From NCBI GenBank assembly GCA_910578555.1, contig CAJTPS010000007.1, positions 62,001 to 126,000 on the forward strand: a DNA stretch of 64,000 bases. Direction: 5' to 3'. The position numbers were made by a program, and so were the translations under genes. The notes under the pieces were generated by a model. It saw nothing but the letters and a program-made list of their open reading frames with translations, did no database searches and was not told where the DNA came from. Position 1 is the first letter of the stretch, and each line of letters begins with the position of its first letter. This document shows positions 33,701 to 42,172 of this stretch, piece after piece. The DNA comes from an uncultured Lachnospiraceae bacterium. GTDB lineage: Bacteria; Bacillota; Clostridia; Lachnospirales; Lachnospiraceae.

Positions 33701-35059
33701 TTACGCCACCTGATCAGTGCAACTCTTCAGCCTATCTGCACATACTTTCACGCAATGCACACAGGTGGGCACAATATAGAAGCAGGCCGCAAGCCACGCC
33801 GACTGATCCGCAAAGCAGATCGCCGTAAATCCGAATACCGGCACAAAAAACAGGCTGACCACACACCTTGCCACCATTTCCAGCAGTCCGGCAAACACCA
33901 CCCGTACCGAAAAGCCCAGTCCCTGGGTACACATCCGGCACACATTCAGGATTCCCAGACTCCAGAAGAAATAGCCCATGCACCGCAGATATTTTGCGGA
34001 AGCATCCAGCACCGCCGCGTTTTCACCGGAAATAAACAGAAGGGACAGTGTCCTGCCGAAAAAGATGATCACCAGTCCAGCAAACAACCCGTACAAAATC
34101 CCCACTGCCGTACCCTGCCTGATTCCTGTCTTAATGCGCTCCAGCTTACCCGCGCCCAGATTTTGACTGCAAAATACGGAAACTCCTGTGGCCAGAGCGT
34201 CAAAAGGACACATGGCAAACTGCTTGATTCTCATGCCCGCCGTAAAGCCGGAAACATAAATGCTTCCCAGACCGTTGTTGGCCGACTGCATCACCATGCT
34301 TCCGATCGCGGTAATGGAATACTGCAGTCCCATAGGAAGTCCCATGGACAACATCAGCTTTACCGTATCGCCCGACCACCGACAGTCCTCCCGGCGCAGA
34401 TGCAGGATCGGCATTTTTTTCCGCATATAAATAAAACATAAGATCCCGCTTACCGCCTGCGCCATCACCGTAGCCGCCGCCGCGCCGGCAACGCCCAGAT
34501 GGAGCACCACAATAAAAAACAGATCCAGTCCGATGTTTAACACCGTGGCAAAAGCAAGGAACATAAAGGGCGTCCTGCTGTCTCCCACAGACCGGAAAAT
34601 CCCCGACAGCAGATTGTACAGCAGATTAAAAGGAATCCCCAGAAAAATAATAAACAGATACCGGTATGCGTTGTCATAGATATCCTCCGGCGTAGACAGA
34701 AGATGAAGGATCTGGGGACAGAGCAGTGCACAGAGCACCGTTAAGACCACTGCAAGGACACCTGTCAGCGCCATTCCGTGAAAAATTTCGCTCCGCATTT
34801 TATCATAGTCCTGTGCCCCGAAGCTGCAGGCAATGGGAATCCCGAACCCGCAGCAGACTCCGATACAAAATCCCAGTACAAGAAACTGGACACTGCTGGA
34901 AGCGCCCACACCTGCCAGCGCATCCGCGCCGAGAATCCGCCCTACGATAGCGGCGTCTATGATATTATAGGTCTGCTGCAGCAAATTCCCGATCAGCAAA
35001 GGCACCGCAAACTGCAGAATTAACGGCATGGGATTCCCCTCTGTCATACTCTTCGTCAT
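33701..35059 (-). CDS. MATE family efflux transporter (third)
   Basis: 452 residues with about 12 TM helices. MTKSMTEGNPMPLILQFAVP at the start and YNIIDAAIVGRILGADALAG are family hallmarks. It is close in layout to the MATE at 2199-3542 (both keep G-S-x-x-Q-F/N-F-L in the first half). Exports an unknown cationic compound. It is monocistronic; repeat R1 copy 3 lies directly upstream, so any promoter is inside or beyond the repeat. Confidence 0.95.
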   Translation of the reverse strand: MTKSMTEGNPMPLILQFAVPLLIGNLLQQTYNIIDAAIVGRILGADALAGVGASSSVQFLVLGFCIGVCCGFGIPIACSFGAQDYDKMRSEIFHGMALTGVLAVVLTVLCALLCPQILHLLSTPEDIYDNAYRYLFIIFLGIPFNLLYNLLSGIFRSVGDSRTPFMFLAFATVLNIGLDLFFIVVLHLGVAGAAAATVMAQAVSGILCFIYMRKKMPILHLRREDCRWSGDTVKLMLSMGLPMGLQYSITAIGSMVMQSANNGLGSIYVSGFTAGMRIKQFAMCPFDALATGVSVFCSQNLGAGKLERIKTGIRQGTAVGILYGLFAGLVIIFFGRTLSLLFISGENAAVLDASAKYLRCMGYFFWSLGILNVCRMCTQGLGFSVRVVFAGLLEMVARCVVSLFFVPVFGFTAICFADQSAWLAACFYIVPTCVHCVKVCADRLKSCTDQVA

Positions 35060-35086
35060 ATGTATAACGCCTCCTCAAAATTTCCG

Positions 35087-35186
35087 GGAAGAATGCTGCT
35101 CGCAGCAAGTCCGCTCTGCGGACGGTTCTTCCGCGTGAGTGCTTTTCTCACGCTGGGAGTGGTATTTTCACTCACACCACTCACGC
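35087..35186. repeat. Structured intergenic repeat R1, copy 3
   Basis: Contains GGAAGAA/TTCTTCC enclosing TGCTGC/GCAGCA and GTCCGC/GCGGAC hairpins, then GTGAG/CTCAC arms. The first ATTCCGC hairpin of the other copies is missing. It fills the gap between the oxidoreductase stop and the MATE start. Same orientation as copies 1 and 2. Confidence 0.75.
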
Positions 35187-36163
35187 TAATCGCCTGGCAA
35201 CTTAAATCCCCACTGCTCCCTGACCGTATCCAGAATCCGCATCAACCGCATTGTCTCGCTGTGGGGCATTTCCTCACATTCCACCTGACCGGCTCTGATC
35301 GCCCGCGCACAGGCCAGCGCTTCATATTCATATCCGTTGATCTGCTCCGGTACCGGATAGCAGGCCGTCATCTTCTTGTTTTCATCATATACACGGATTT
35401 CCGAACAGTTATTCAGATCGCCCATTTCAAGATATCCCTTGTCTCCGTAGATCACGCCCCGGTTACTCATATAAGCCAGCATATTGCTGTGAAGCACAGC
35501 CATTTTTCCGTTTTCAAAGGTCAATGTGATACTGTTCATATGATCCACCCCTTCCGGCGACATGACCGCACTCGACCGGATCTCCCGGATCTCCTCCGTA
35601 AAAACAGTCAGTGCAAAATTAAGCGGATAGACTCCCAAGTCCAGCAGCGCGCCGCCAGCCAGCTCCGGCCTGCGCAAACGCTCCACATGGGAAAGCGGCG
35701 CACCGAAATCCGCCATGACGGACTGCACTTCCCCGATCGTTCCCTGCGCGATCAGATCGGCAATCATCTCCCTGCTGGGCATATATCTGGGCCAGAACGC
35801 CTCCGCCAGAAGAAGTCCTCTGTCCCGCGCCAGTGCGATCAGTTCTTCCGCCTGTGCCGCATTCACGGTAAACGCTTTTTCCAGAAGCACATGTTTGCCA
35901 TGTTCCAGACACAGCTTCGCGTGCTGGTAATGATGGGAATGCGGCGACGCCACATAGACAAGCTCCACCTCCCTGTCCTGCACCAGTTCCTCGTAAGAAC
36001 CGCAGGCTTTCCGGAATTCCCACCTATCTGCAAAAGCCTTTGCCCTCTCATAGCTTCTGGACGCCGCCGCACAACAATCGAAAATGTCCAGCCGGCTTAC
36101 CGCCTCCGCCATACTGTTGGCAATGTTTCCCGTTGCAAGAATCGCAAAGTTTATTTTCCCCAT
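35186..36163 (-). CDS. Gfo/Idh/MocA family NAD(P)-dependent oxidoreductase
   Basis: 325 residues. The N-terminal Rossmann fold has INFAILATGNIANSMAEAVS (G-x-G-x-x type with Thr) and VELVYVASPHSHHYQHAKLC. The EKP-like motif reads LLEKAFTVN, with Ala in place of Pro, so the substrate lysine is kept. The C-terminal domain has LLDLGVYPLNFAL. Members oxidise or reduce sugars, inositols or dihydrodiols. Ribosome site AGGAGG upstream of 36163. Nothing nearby identifies the substrate. Confidence 0.93.
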   Translation of the reverse strand: MGKINFAILATGNIANSMAEAVSRLDIFDCCAAASRSYERAKAFADRWEFRKACGSYEELVQDREVELVYVASPHSHHYQHAKLCLEHGKHVLLEKAFTVNAAQAEELIALARDRGLLLAEAFWPRYMPSREMIADLIAQGTIGEVQSVMADFGAPLSHVERLRRPELAGGALLDLGVYPLNFALTVFTEEIREIRSSAVMSPEGVDHMNSITLTFENGKMAVLHSNMLAYMSNRGVIYGDKGYLEMGDLNNCSEIRVYDENKKMTACYPVPEQINGYEYEALACARAIRAGQVECEEMPHSETMRLMRILDTVREQWGFKLPGD

Positions 36164-36247
36164 TATGCTGCTTCCTCCTCTTTATTTGGATTCTTTTACT
36201 CCGCGCGCAAGGCTGCGCATCTCTTTTATATTATAGGACGCACTTTC

Positions 36248-36931
36248 CTATGATATAAAATTTTGCGTTCCTAAATTATACGGACAGATATCTCTGCATT
36301 TATGACATGCAATTCTCCACGTTTGTTTTTCTTCGTCATCTCCAAACGCATAATCCCAACAGAGCTGTTGCTGCAGCTCCGGTTTTTCCAAGGCATTTAC
36401 AGGACAAGCATCCACACATAAGTTGCAATGCTCACAAATCGGTTCTTTTATTTTATCAGGTTCAAATTCTTGTACGCATAAAACCATGCCCAGCCAGACC
36501 ATACTGCCAAATTCCGGTGTTATCAACAAGGAATGCCTTCCTATTGTCCCCAGCCCGGCTGCCTGCGCCGCATGTTTTTGAGAAACGATGGATCGCCATC
36601 TGCCTGTATTGTTATCCCATTGGCTTTCATTCGTTGGTACGGGAACACATATTACCTGATATTTTTCCATTGCGATACAAAAATCAAGCGCTATCGCATC
36701 CATTTTAGGTGTTATTGAATTTCTCACTCTTGTGTAGGGAATATCAGATTTACAAAGCAGTGTGCCCACGGGAAATCTACACCCGAAGGAAATTACAGAT
36801 TTGCAGGTCGGTAACACATCTAAAGGATGACACCCTGCCGGCGCATCAGCGAATCTGTCTATACTTGCTATGCCGCACAAATCTGCCCCTAAAGAGAACA
36901 TGATTTCTTTTATCTTTTTATGATCTATCAT
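36248..36931 (-). CDS. 4Fe-4S ferredoxin-type protein, epoxyqueuosine-reductase-like
   Basis: 227 residues. The N-terminal region (GADLCGIASIDRF) and central segment (RHSLLITPEFGSMVWLGMVL) resemble QueG-related proteins. Two clusters follow: CEHCNLCVDACP and C-W-D-Y-A-F then CHKCRDICP. It is much shorter than QueG and lacks the C-terminal HEAT-like repeats, so it belongs to a truncated relative group with unknown role, perhaps in corrinoid activation or electron transfer. A decayed relative is at 28068-28270. Confidence 0.82.
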   Translation of the reverse strand: MIDHKKIKEIMFSLGADLCGIASIDRFADAPAGCHPLDVLPTCKSVISFGCRFPVGTLLCKSDIPYTRVRNSITPKMDAIALDFCIAMEKYQVICVPVPTNESQWDNNTGRWRSIVSQKHAAQAAGLGTIGRHSLLITPEFGSMVWLGMVLCVQEFEPDKIKEPICEHCNLCVDACPVNALEKPELQQQLCWDYAFGDDEEKQTWRIACHKCRDICPYNLGTQNFIS

Positions 36932-37036
36932 TGGTAATCTCCTGTTCAGGTATCTGGCAAATCGGAAGTTGTCTTATAGAACGCTGACTAATATAACTAC
37001 AATATTTCATAAAGTTCTCCTCTGCACAATCCCGAT

Positions 37037-37285
37037 TTATTTTCTCTTATGGCAGACCCATGCGAGAACAAGGCATATTGCAATTCCAACCGCATACGGA
37101 ATACCGGCTGCAAAAGCCACTTCCGGCGGCGCACTCCATCCCTCATATTTACCGCCCCACTGGAACGCGCAATAGTTATAGGCCACCACAGCACACATAA
37201 TATCGGATAATAGAATTGCCATCGCTACCAAAAAGCGGACAAGTAATATACTATATTTTTTCATTGATACATCCCATCTTTTCAT
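37037..37285 (-). CDS. Small membrane protein, hypothetical
   Basis: 82 residues with two hydrophobic helices (about 10-35 and 57-77) joined by an aromatic, Gly-rich loop (CAFQWGGKYEGWSAPPE), and a basic C-terminus CHKRK. A GGGAG site precedes 37285; an alternative start lies seven codons in. No family recognised. The AT/GC pattern and ribosome site support a real gene. Confidence 0.55.
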   Translation of the reverse strand: MKRWDVSMKKYSILLVRFLVAMAILLSDIMCAVVAYNYCAFQWGGKYEGWSAPPEVAFAAGIPYAVGIAICLVLAWVCHKRK

Positions 37286-37342
37286 CCTTCATTCTCCCTG
37301 TTTGACAGTCACACGGACTACACTGCATGATGACCGCATATA

Positions 37343-37906
37343 TCAGGTGTCACTCTCATTATGTACTTCCCGCCGCCGTATGATCCGCTCCGCCAGAGCC
37401 TCCGCTCCGTAACTTATGGCAATGCCGCTTATCGTTCCAAACAACACATCACTGGGATAATGCACTCCCACATACAGCCGCGACAGGGCAATCAGAATTG
37501 CCAGGATCATCGCCGGTACACCGTACTTTTTCGGCAGTCTGCGGAACATGATACAGGCCACCGCAAAGGAACAGGCCGAATGCCCTGACGGAAAGGAAGA
37601 ATCCACCGGCGCACGCACCAGATAGGTCAGTCCCTCTATCACCTCGTACGGCCTCGTACGGTTCACCACATTCTTGAGAAACAGGTTATTCACCAGCAGC
37701 GTCCCGATTAATGACAGTGTTGTCATAAATCCGACTTTTCTTGTTTTCGGGAGTAACAGCATAAAAATCGTCAGTACGATCCAGATCGCTCCACCGTTTC
37801 CAAGCGTCGTAATCACCCTAAGAATCGGCGTCAGAACCGGATTCCTGATTGCCTCCTGAAAAAAGAGCAGTATGTTATCGTCCAGACTTGATAACAGATT
37901 CAGCAT
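37343..37906 (-). CDS. PAP2-family membrane phosphatase
   Basis: 187 residues with five to six TM helices. The three PAP2 motifs are present: KNVVNRTRPYE (motif 1, KxxxxxxRP), SFPSGHSACSFA (motif 2, PSGH) and SRLYVGVHYPSDVLFG (motif 3, SRxxxxxHxxxD). Likely dephosphorylates a lipid phosphate such as undecaprenyl pyrophosphate or phosphatidate outside the membrane. AGAAGG precedes the ATG at 37906. Confidence 0.93.
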   Translation of the reverse strand: MLNLLSSLDDNILLFFQEAIRNPVLTPILRVITTLGNGGAIWIVLTIFMLLLPKTRKVGFMTTLSLIGTLLVNNLFLKNVVNRTRPYEVIEGLTYLVRAPVDSSFPSGHSACSFAVACIMFRRLPKKYGVPAMILAILIALSRLYVGVHYPSDVLFGTISGIAISYGAEALAERIIRRREVHNESDT

Positions 37907-38110
37907 ATGTTTTCCTTCTCCTCCTCAACCATTTATGTTCCGTCTGGCATCCCGGCCCGATATATCCGGTCAGCCATGTCAGACTTATTTTTCAACCTGC
38001 TTTCCCCTGCGAATTGCAATCAGCCGGAAAACATCCTGGTACACACTGTCCTGATTTTCCAGATTGATCACATTTCATACCTCATTTCACTTTTTTCACC
38101 ACCCTTTTGA

Positions 38111-38461
38111 TCACTGTCTCAGGATCTTCCCCATGGGCCGCCCTTTCGCCAGTTCGTCAATCAGCTTATCCAGATATCTGATCTTCTGCATAAGCGGATC
38201 TTGTATGGTCTCAACCCGTACCCCGCACACGGTGCCCGTGATCAGCGTACAGTTCGGATTCATACAGGGCGCCTGCTCAAAAAATGCGCCGTAATCAACG
38301 TCATTCTCTATCTGCCTGCACAGCCCGTTCTCATCATATCCCGTGAGCAAGCAGATCACCTCATCAACCTCCTGCTTCGTACGGTTCTTCTTCACCGCCT
38401 TCTGCACCAGCAGCGGGTAAATCTTCGAAAGCTTCATTGCAAACACTTTATTATTGTCCAT
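38111..38461 (-). CDS. DUF2200 family protein
   Basis: 116 residues. KVFAMKLSKIYPLLVQKAVKKNRTKQEVDEVICLLTGYDENGL is the characteristic N-terminal part of DUF2200 proteins, and VCGVRVETIQDPLMQKIRYLDKLIDEL the C-terminal part. Soluble, function unknown. ATG 38461 is chosen because GGGAG lies just upstream; the frame is open four codons more. Confidence 0.85.
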   Translation of the reverse strand: MDNNKVFAMKLSKIYPLLVQKAVKKNRTKQEVDEVICLLTGYDENGLCRQIENDVDYGAFFEQAPCMNPNCTLITGTVCGVRVETIQDPLMQKIRYLDKLIDELAKGRPMGKILRQ

Positions 38462-38645
38462 AAAATCTCCCATTCCTGCCCAGTCTGCAAATTCAAGCGC
38501 AGCCGCAGAAAAAAATGCCGCTTCGCGTCGCTTGTTTTTCCTCTGCGGCTATTATAGCATATAATATGCAAAGTGGCACACCGTAAGTTTTATGAGTTAC
38601 TCTTTCATTACTCTTTGATCTCGCTTGTTGTTTTTATAACATACA

Positions 38646-38775
38646 TTACGGTTCACTCCGTTCCGGTAACAGGTAAAATCCATGCAAAATATGCTTTGCA
38701 AATGGATTTTTACTAACAATATATACGTTTTCGTACAGACTCAACAGTAAATGCCAAGTCCTGTATGAACCGTAA
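38646..38775. repeat. Palindromic repeat, R2-related
   Basis: Bounded by TTACGGTTCA and TGAACCGTAA (exact inverted 10-mers, about 130 bp apart). The interior contains a long hairpin GTAAAATCCAT ... ATGGATTTTTAC, echoing the GTAAAATCGC hairpin of R2. Confidence 0.65.
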
Positions 38776-38783
38776 CTAACATA

Positions 38784-38935
38784 GTTACAATTCACACCTA
38801 TGCCAGATTTCGCATTAATTTACGGTTATCCAGTGTGAATTGCAACGATGATGCACACAAAATGCCAAAAAACAGGCATTTTGGCGCTGGCTCCGACACC
38901 ATGCAGCAAGTGCATGGTGCGGGTGTGAACAGTAA
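38784..38935. repeat. Palindromic repeat, R2-related (second element)
   Basis: Termini GTTACAATTCACACC (38784-38798) and GGTGTGAACAGTAAC (38921-38935). The interior has GCACACAAAATGCC ... GGCATTTTGGCGC, shared with the 33546 copy of R2 (GCACACAAAATGC ... GCATTTTGGCGC). It ends 41 bases before the antitoxin promoter. Confidence 0.65.
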
Positions 38936-38975
38936 CCTAACATGCTTCCAATAACGCAATACAATATATTTTGAG

Positions 38976-39003
38976 TTGACAAACAAAAAAGAATTGTTAT
39001 AAT
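38976..39003 (+). promoter_or_regulatory. Promoter of the putative antitoxin RNA
   Basis: TTGACA (38976-38981), 16-base spacer, TATAAT (38998-39003): both boxes are consensus. Transcription should begin near 39010 and has no ORF ahead of it before the terminator at 39063-39109. Confidence 0.7.
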
Positions 39004-39009
39004 ATAACT

Positions 39010-39109
39010 AGAAAAGGTGCTGACCGTAAAGCAAACGGTTCACCTCAGTTAATAGTTACATTTCAAAAAAGTAACCACTCACTTTGGATGGCGGCGGTTA
39101 CTTTTTTGA
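39010..39109 (+). ncRNA. Putative type I antitoxin RNA, about 100 nt
   Basis: It lies between a consensus promoter and a strong terminator stem and contains no reading frame with a ribosome site. Its last 47 bases are antisense to the 3' end of the toxin mRNA. Its 5' end folds as AGGTG ... CACCT with inner CCGT/ACGG and is similar in sequence to the 5' end of the toxin transcript. The layout matches TxpA-RatA-type loci, where convergent RNAs overlap at their 3' ends. Not experimentally known here. Confidence 0.6.
39063..39109. terminator. Shared bidirectional terminator of toxin mRNA and antitoxin RNA
   Basis: TCAAAAAAGTAACC (39063-39076) pairs exactly with GGTTACTTTTTTGA (39096-39109). Both strands have T-rich 3' arms. 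The toxin stop codon falls in the loop. Confidence 0.7.
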
Positions 39110-39213
39110 TGTCTTTGTTTCCCACAGGATTGTCGAATACTGATCAATGTGACAATAATACTGATGATCGTCACTACAATACCCACAATTCCAATGATCG
39201 TTTCTATCACCAT
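39079..39213 (-). CDS. Putative type I toxin: 44-residue hydrophobic peptide
   Basis: Starts at ATG 39213 and stops with TGA at 39081-39079. The first 26 residues are almost entirely Ile, Val, Thr, Gly and Ser (MVIETIIGIVGIVV...), one TM helix. The tail is strongly basic (RQSCGKQRHQKSNRRHPK). This is the profile of membrane-acting type I toxins such as TxpA and BsrG. AAAGG lies 8 bases upstream. Too short for routine gene calling. A consensus promoter on the minus strand (39361-39333) and an antisense RNA support a toxin-antitoxin locus. Homology to a named toxin was not established. Confidence 0.65.
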   Translation of the reverse strand: MVIETIIGIVGIVVTIISIIVTLISIRQSCGKQRHQKSNRRHPK

Positions 39214-39241
39214 ATTCTTTACCTTTCACGCTATTTTCCAT
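39098..39241 (-). CDS. Overlapping leader ORF of the toxin mRNA (Mok-like)
   Basis: 47 codons in a different frame fully overlapping most of the toxin frame. It begins at ATG 39241 behind a much stronger ribosome site (GGAGGTGAT) than the toxin itself. The predicted product (MENSVKGKEYGDRNDHWNC...) is Cys/His/Tyr-rich and looks like a shadow frame rather than a protein. Translation of it could control entry of ribosomes at the toxin start, as mok does for hok. This is inference. Confidence 0.35.
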   Translation of the reverse strand: MENSVKGKEYGDRNDHWNCGYCSDDHQYYCHIDQYSTILWETKTSKK

Positions 39242-39332
39242 ATGTATCACCTCCAAAATACAGGAAGTTCTCAAAATGTACTCATCTTGGCAAAAGGTGA
39301 ACCGCTTACCGTTTAGGGCAGCACCTGTTAAG

Positions 39333-39361
39333 ATTATAATCATTTGAAGTCTTTAAGTCAA
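39333..39361 (-). promoter_or_regulatory. Promoter of the putative toxin mRNA
   Basis: On the minus strand TTGACT (39361-39356), 17-base spacer, TATAAT (39338-39333). Start near 39326. The leader of about 85 bases begins with AGGTGCTG and includes CGGTTCACCT, like the antitoxin 5' end. Confidence 0.7.
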
Positions 39362-39437
39362 TGTTATTTCAATTATTCACTAATATTATTTCAAATTGGC
39401 GCAGGCGGTTAATTATCGCAAAACCGTCGATTGTATT

Positions 39438-40778
39438 TTACAGTCCTGCAAATACCTTCCTCGTCCTGACCGCGATCATCAGAGAGATGCCTCCCGCAAA
39501 CAGTACCACTGCCGCCTCATATCCCGCGCACAGTTCAAACAGGAACCCGTACATCGCACTTCCAAAGGGCTGGGCGCACATAGCCACAGTCATGATCAGT
39601 GCCATCACTTTTCCAAGCAGCTGCTCCGGTGTTTCAGTCTGCACAAAGGACATAATCTGCACCGTAAAAACCGTGGAGATCACCATGATCAAGAAGCAGA
39701 CCGTCGCGATAATCAGATACGATACCATCCCGTGATTCTGCCACAAAAGCGCCGCCGCCATAGGAAACACACAGACTGCACCGAGAACCAGCAGATTCCC
39801 CGTTTTTCTGATCTGAAGTCTCTGTGCCAGAACACCTGCCCCGATACCGCCCACAATACCGCCGGCCGCCAGCGCTCCCTGTGCGTATCCGTACAGGCGG
39901 TTCGCCTCATCCGTCGTAAATGGCAGCACCTCAGTGATCAGGTAGGGCAGTCCGACCACGATCATCGCCGACAGAAACAGGTTAATACCGCAGGTCACCA
40001 GCACGCCTTTTCCGATCACCGGTTTGTCTCTGCGTATAAACTGGATACTCCGTGCAAAATCTCTGCGGACAATCTGCAGCACTTTCCCCTCCTGCTCCTG
40101 TTTACAGTGAGGCATTCTGATAAAAATTTCCATTACCGCCGATACCACAAAGCTGACAATACAAACTGCCAGAATCGGCCGCAGACCGTACACGCTGTAC
40201 AGGATACCGCCCAGCACCGGCCCTAAAAGCGAAGCAAAAGAACTGATCACATTGACCACCGCATTTGCCTGCACAAAATGCTCCTGTCCGACTAACAGCG
40301 GAATACTCGCCTGCACTGCCGGCTGGTAGGCACCTGCGATACCGTACAGGATCATCAACGTAAGTGTCAGAAGCACCATCAGATCAAGGCTGTTCATCAG
40401 ACAGGCAAACAACAGGATCAATCCAGCCGTGCTAAAATCCAGTATCACCATAATATTCCTTTTGTTGACCCGGTCAGCGATCAGTCCGCCCACAGGCGTC
40501 AGCAGGATCGTCGGGATAAACGCGCAGGCCATCACTGTCCCGTACAATGCGGAAGAACCCGTCTGATTCAACAGGTACAACGGCAATGCGAACCGGATAG
40601 CCGCATTGCCGAACAGCGAGATGATCTGTCCGATCACCACCAGTGTAAAATTTCTTGTGAAGAGTCCGTTTTCTGCCGGACACCCATCTTTCGATCCTGA
40701 ACTGTGTACCGTCTTTTGTCCGTTTTCCGATTCTGAGCCGTGTGCCGATTTGTCTTCCATAGATAACTTATTCTCCAT
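39438..40778 (-). CDS. MFS transporter (MefA/macrolide-efflux-like)
   Basis: 446 residues with 12 TM helices beginning FTRNFTLVVIGQIISLFGNA, a start typical of the MefA/YxiO-type branch. The loop 2-3 motif reads GGLIADRVNKRNIMVI. Likely exports a drug or metabolite by proton antiport. The frame is open to 41006. The ATG at 40778 is preferred because AGGAG is 9 bases upstream and the extension is low in complexity. The 217 bases between it and the CPBP-like gene (40779-40995) contain that open extension (KLKVAGLTLKMAGLE...), which I could not assign. Confidence 0.88.
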   Translation of the reverse strand: MENKLSMEDKSAHGSESENGQKTVHSSGSKDGCPAENGLFTRNFTLVVIGQIISLFGNAAIRFALPLYLLNQTGSSALYGTVMACAFIPTILLTPVGGLIADRVNKRNIMVILDFSTAGLILLFACLMNSLDLMVLLTLTLMILYGIAGAYQPAVQASIPLLVGQEHFVQANAVVNVISSFASLLGPVLGGILYSVYGLRPILAVCIVSFVVSAVMEIFIRMPHCKQEQEGKVLQIVRRDFARSIQFIRRDKPVIGKGVLVTCGINLFLSAMIVVGLPYLITEVLPFTTDEANRLYGYAQGALAAGGIVGGIGAGVLAQRLQIRKTGNLLVLGAVCVFPMAAALLWQNHGMVSYLIIATVCFLIMVISTVFTVQIMSFVQTETPEQLLGKVMALIMTVAMCAQPFGSAMYGFLFELCAGYEAAVVLFAGGISLMIAVRTRKVFAGL

Positions 40779-40995
40779 GACATCTTTCTCCTTTTCTTGT
40801 TCTGATATCACAGATTCTAACGGTGCGGCATCGGTTGCACGATACATTCCGGGTGTCAGTCCGACAATTCCAGTTTCCAATCCTGCCATTTTAAGTGTCA
40901 GACCGGCAACTTTAAGTTTCACCCCGGTTCCCGCCCGCTTTGACGGCACCCGATTCGTTGCGAATAATGTCCGTATTTCGGGCATTCCCACCTTA

Positions 40996-41715
40996 CTAAA
41001 GCACAAACATCAGAAACATCACCACATATGCTTTCCGCAGATCCCGGTTCACCACCAGGTACACGCTTCCCAGCGCCACACCGAGACACAGACTGGTGAT
41101 CCCGGTCAAAAAATCCTTCGTAAAGATATGTCCCAGCCCCCAGGTCATGCCGCAGATCAAACCGCCGTAAGGAAAATTCTCCTTATGGAACCACACCTCA
41201 CAAGCCTTTTGTCCGAATACTACAATAAGAAGAAATAGCATGGTCTCAAAAACATAATACAGATACTGGAATGCAAACATCAGCAGTCCCTTGCCGGCAT
41301 ATTCCAGATATACTTTAAAGCCGCCCCACTGCGTATAAGAAACGCCGAATGCACCGGCAATAAACAAGAGACACAGCACGACCCTGACCCATGTCAGCTT
41401 CGCGCCTTTTTCCATTAACGGGAAAGCATATTTCGTGCCCGATTTTCTGACGAGAACCACTGCAAAAATCCCCCAGGTAATACATGTCAGAATCCAGTGC
41501 AGAATCGTCTGCACCATTGTCCACTCCTGCATGGGCGCGCCATAGATCACAGGCTCCAACCCAAAAGCATATACAGCCTCCATGCCGAGTCCGCCAAAAG
41601 CACACAGTCCCAGCGACAGATAATCCATTCCCGAAATGCGCCCCTTCACCTTGGCATTAACTACATTTCTATCTTTCATTTTTGTATTTAAGTACAAATT
41701 CAATTTTTTCTCCAT
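40996..41715 (-). CDS. CPBP-like membrane protein
   Basis: 239 residues with about seven TM helices. The C-terminal part FETMLFLLIVVFGQKACE followed by YGGLICGMTWGLGHIFTKD resembles motifs 1 and 2 of CPBP/CAAX-like membrane proteases. The first Glu pair is reduced to one Glu and the His in GLGH is kept, so activity is uncertain. Ribosome site GAGAGG before 41715. It follows DUF3021 by 19 bases and is probably in the same transcript as the LytTR regulator. Confidence 0.75.
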   Translation of the reverse strand: MEKKLNLYLNTKMKDRNVVNAKVKGRISGMDYLSLGLCAFGGLGMEAVYAFGLEPVIYGAPMQEWTMVQTILHWILTCITWGIFAVVLVRKSGTKYAFPLMEKGAKLTWVRVVLCLLFIAGAFGVSYTQWGGFKVYLEYAGKGLLMFAFQYLYYVFETMLFLLIVVFGQKACEVWFHKENFPYGGLICGMTWGLGHIFTKDFLTGITSLCLGVALGSVYLVVNRDLRKAYVVMFLMFVL

Positions 41716-41734
41716 CTTCTTTTCCTCTCCCGTC

Positions 41735-42172
41735 CTATATATTTTTTCCGGCCGTATCCGCCTTAATCTCCCGCAATACCCGGTTCACCGACCTGATCTC
41801 ATGGAACATCACCGTATAGTAAACCACCACGCCGATTCCGTAAGGAACGCTGAAGGAGATGAACATATCCCGGTAACCGTTCTCATGTATAGGCTCAAAG
41901 CGCGCCGATATCCATGTAAAAAGCAGCACGCCGCCGATCAGCACCAGATACTGCACCAGAATCACTGCCAGAAGCGGATATTTCTGGAACCGGTAATACT
42001 GCGACAACACAAAAACCGCGGCCACCGACAGCACAAACATAGTCAGCAGATTTCCCTGATAATTCCCCCACGCCCCCTGTATGATATATTCAAATACAAT
42101 TTTTCCCAGCACAAGCAGCGTAAAGACGACGCACACCGTAGGAAAAAAATTCTGTTTATTGACGATCTTCAT
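41735..42172 (-). CDS. DUF3021 membrane protein
   Basis: 145 residues with four TM helices, starting KQNFFPTVCVVFTLLVLGKIVFEYI and ending with the short cytosolic tail typical of DUF3021. These proteins are nearly always encoded after a LytTR regulator and are thought to modulate it. Here the start overlaps the regulator's end by 17 bases, with AGGAGG inside the upstream gene. The regulator is frameshifted, so the pair may not be functional. Confidence 0.88.
   Translation of the reverse strand: MKIVNKQNFFPTVCVVFTLLVLGKIVFEYIIQGAWGNYQGNLLTMFVLSVAAVFVLSQYYRFQKYPLLAVILVQYLVLIGGVLLFTWISARFEPIHENGYRDMFISFSVPYGIGVVVYYTVMFHEIRSVNRVLREIKADTAGKNI

Larger units (their letters stand above)
38462..38975. 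other. Intergenic region holding two palindromic elements
   Basis: About 510 bases without a gene between DUF2200 and the toxin-antitoxin locus. It contains two inverted-repeat elements (38646-38775 and 38784-38935, listed separately). The first 180 bases after the DUF2200 start show an AT-rich promoter-like region and nothing else recognisable. Confidence 0.5.
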
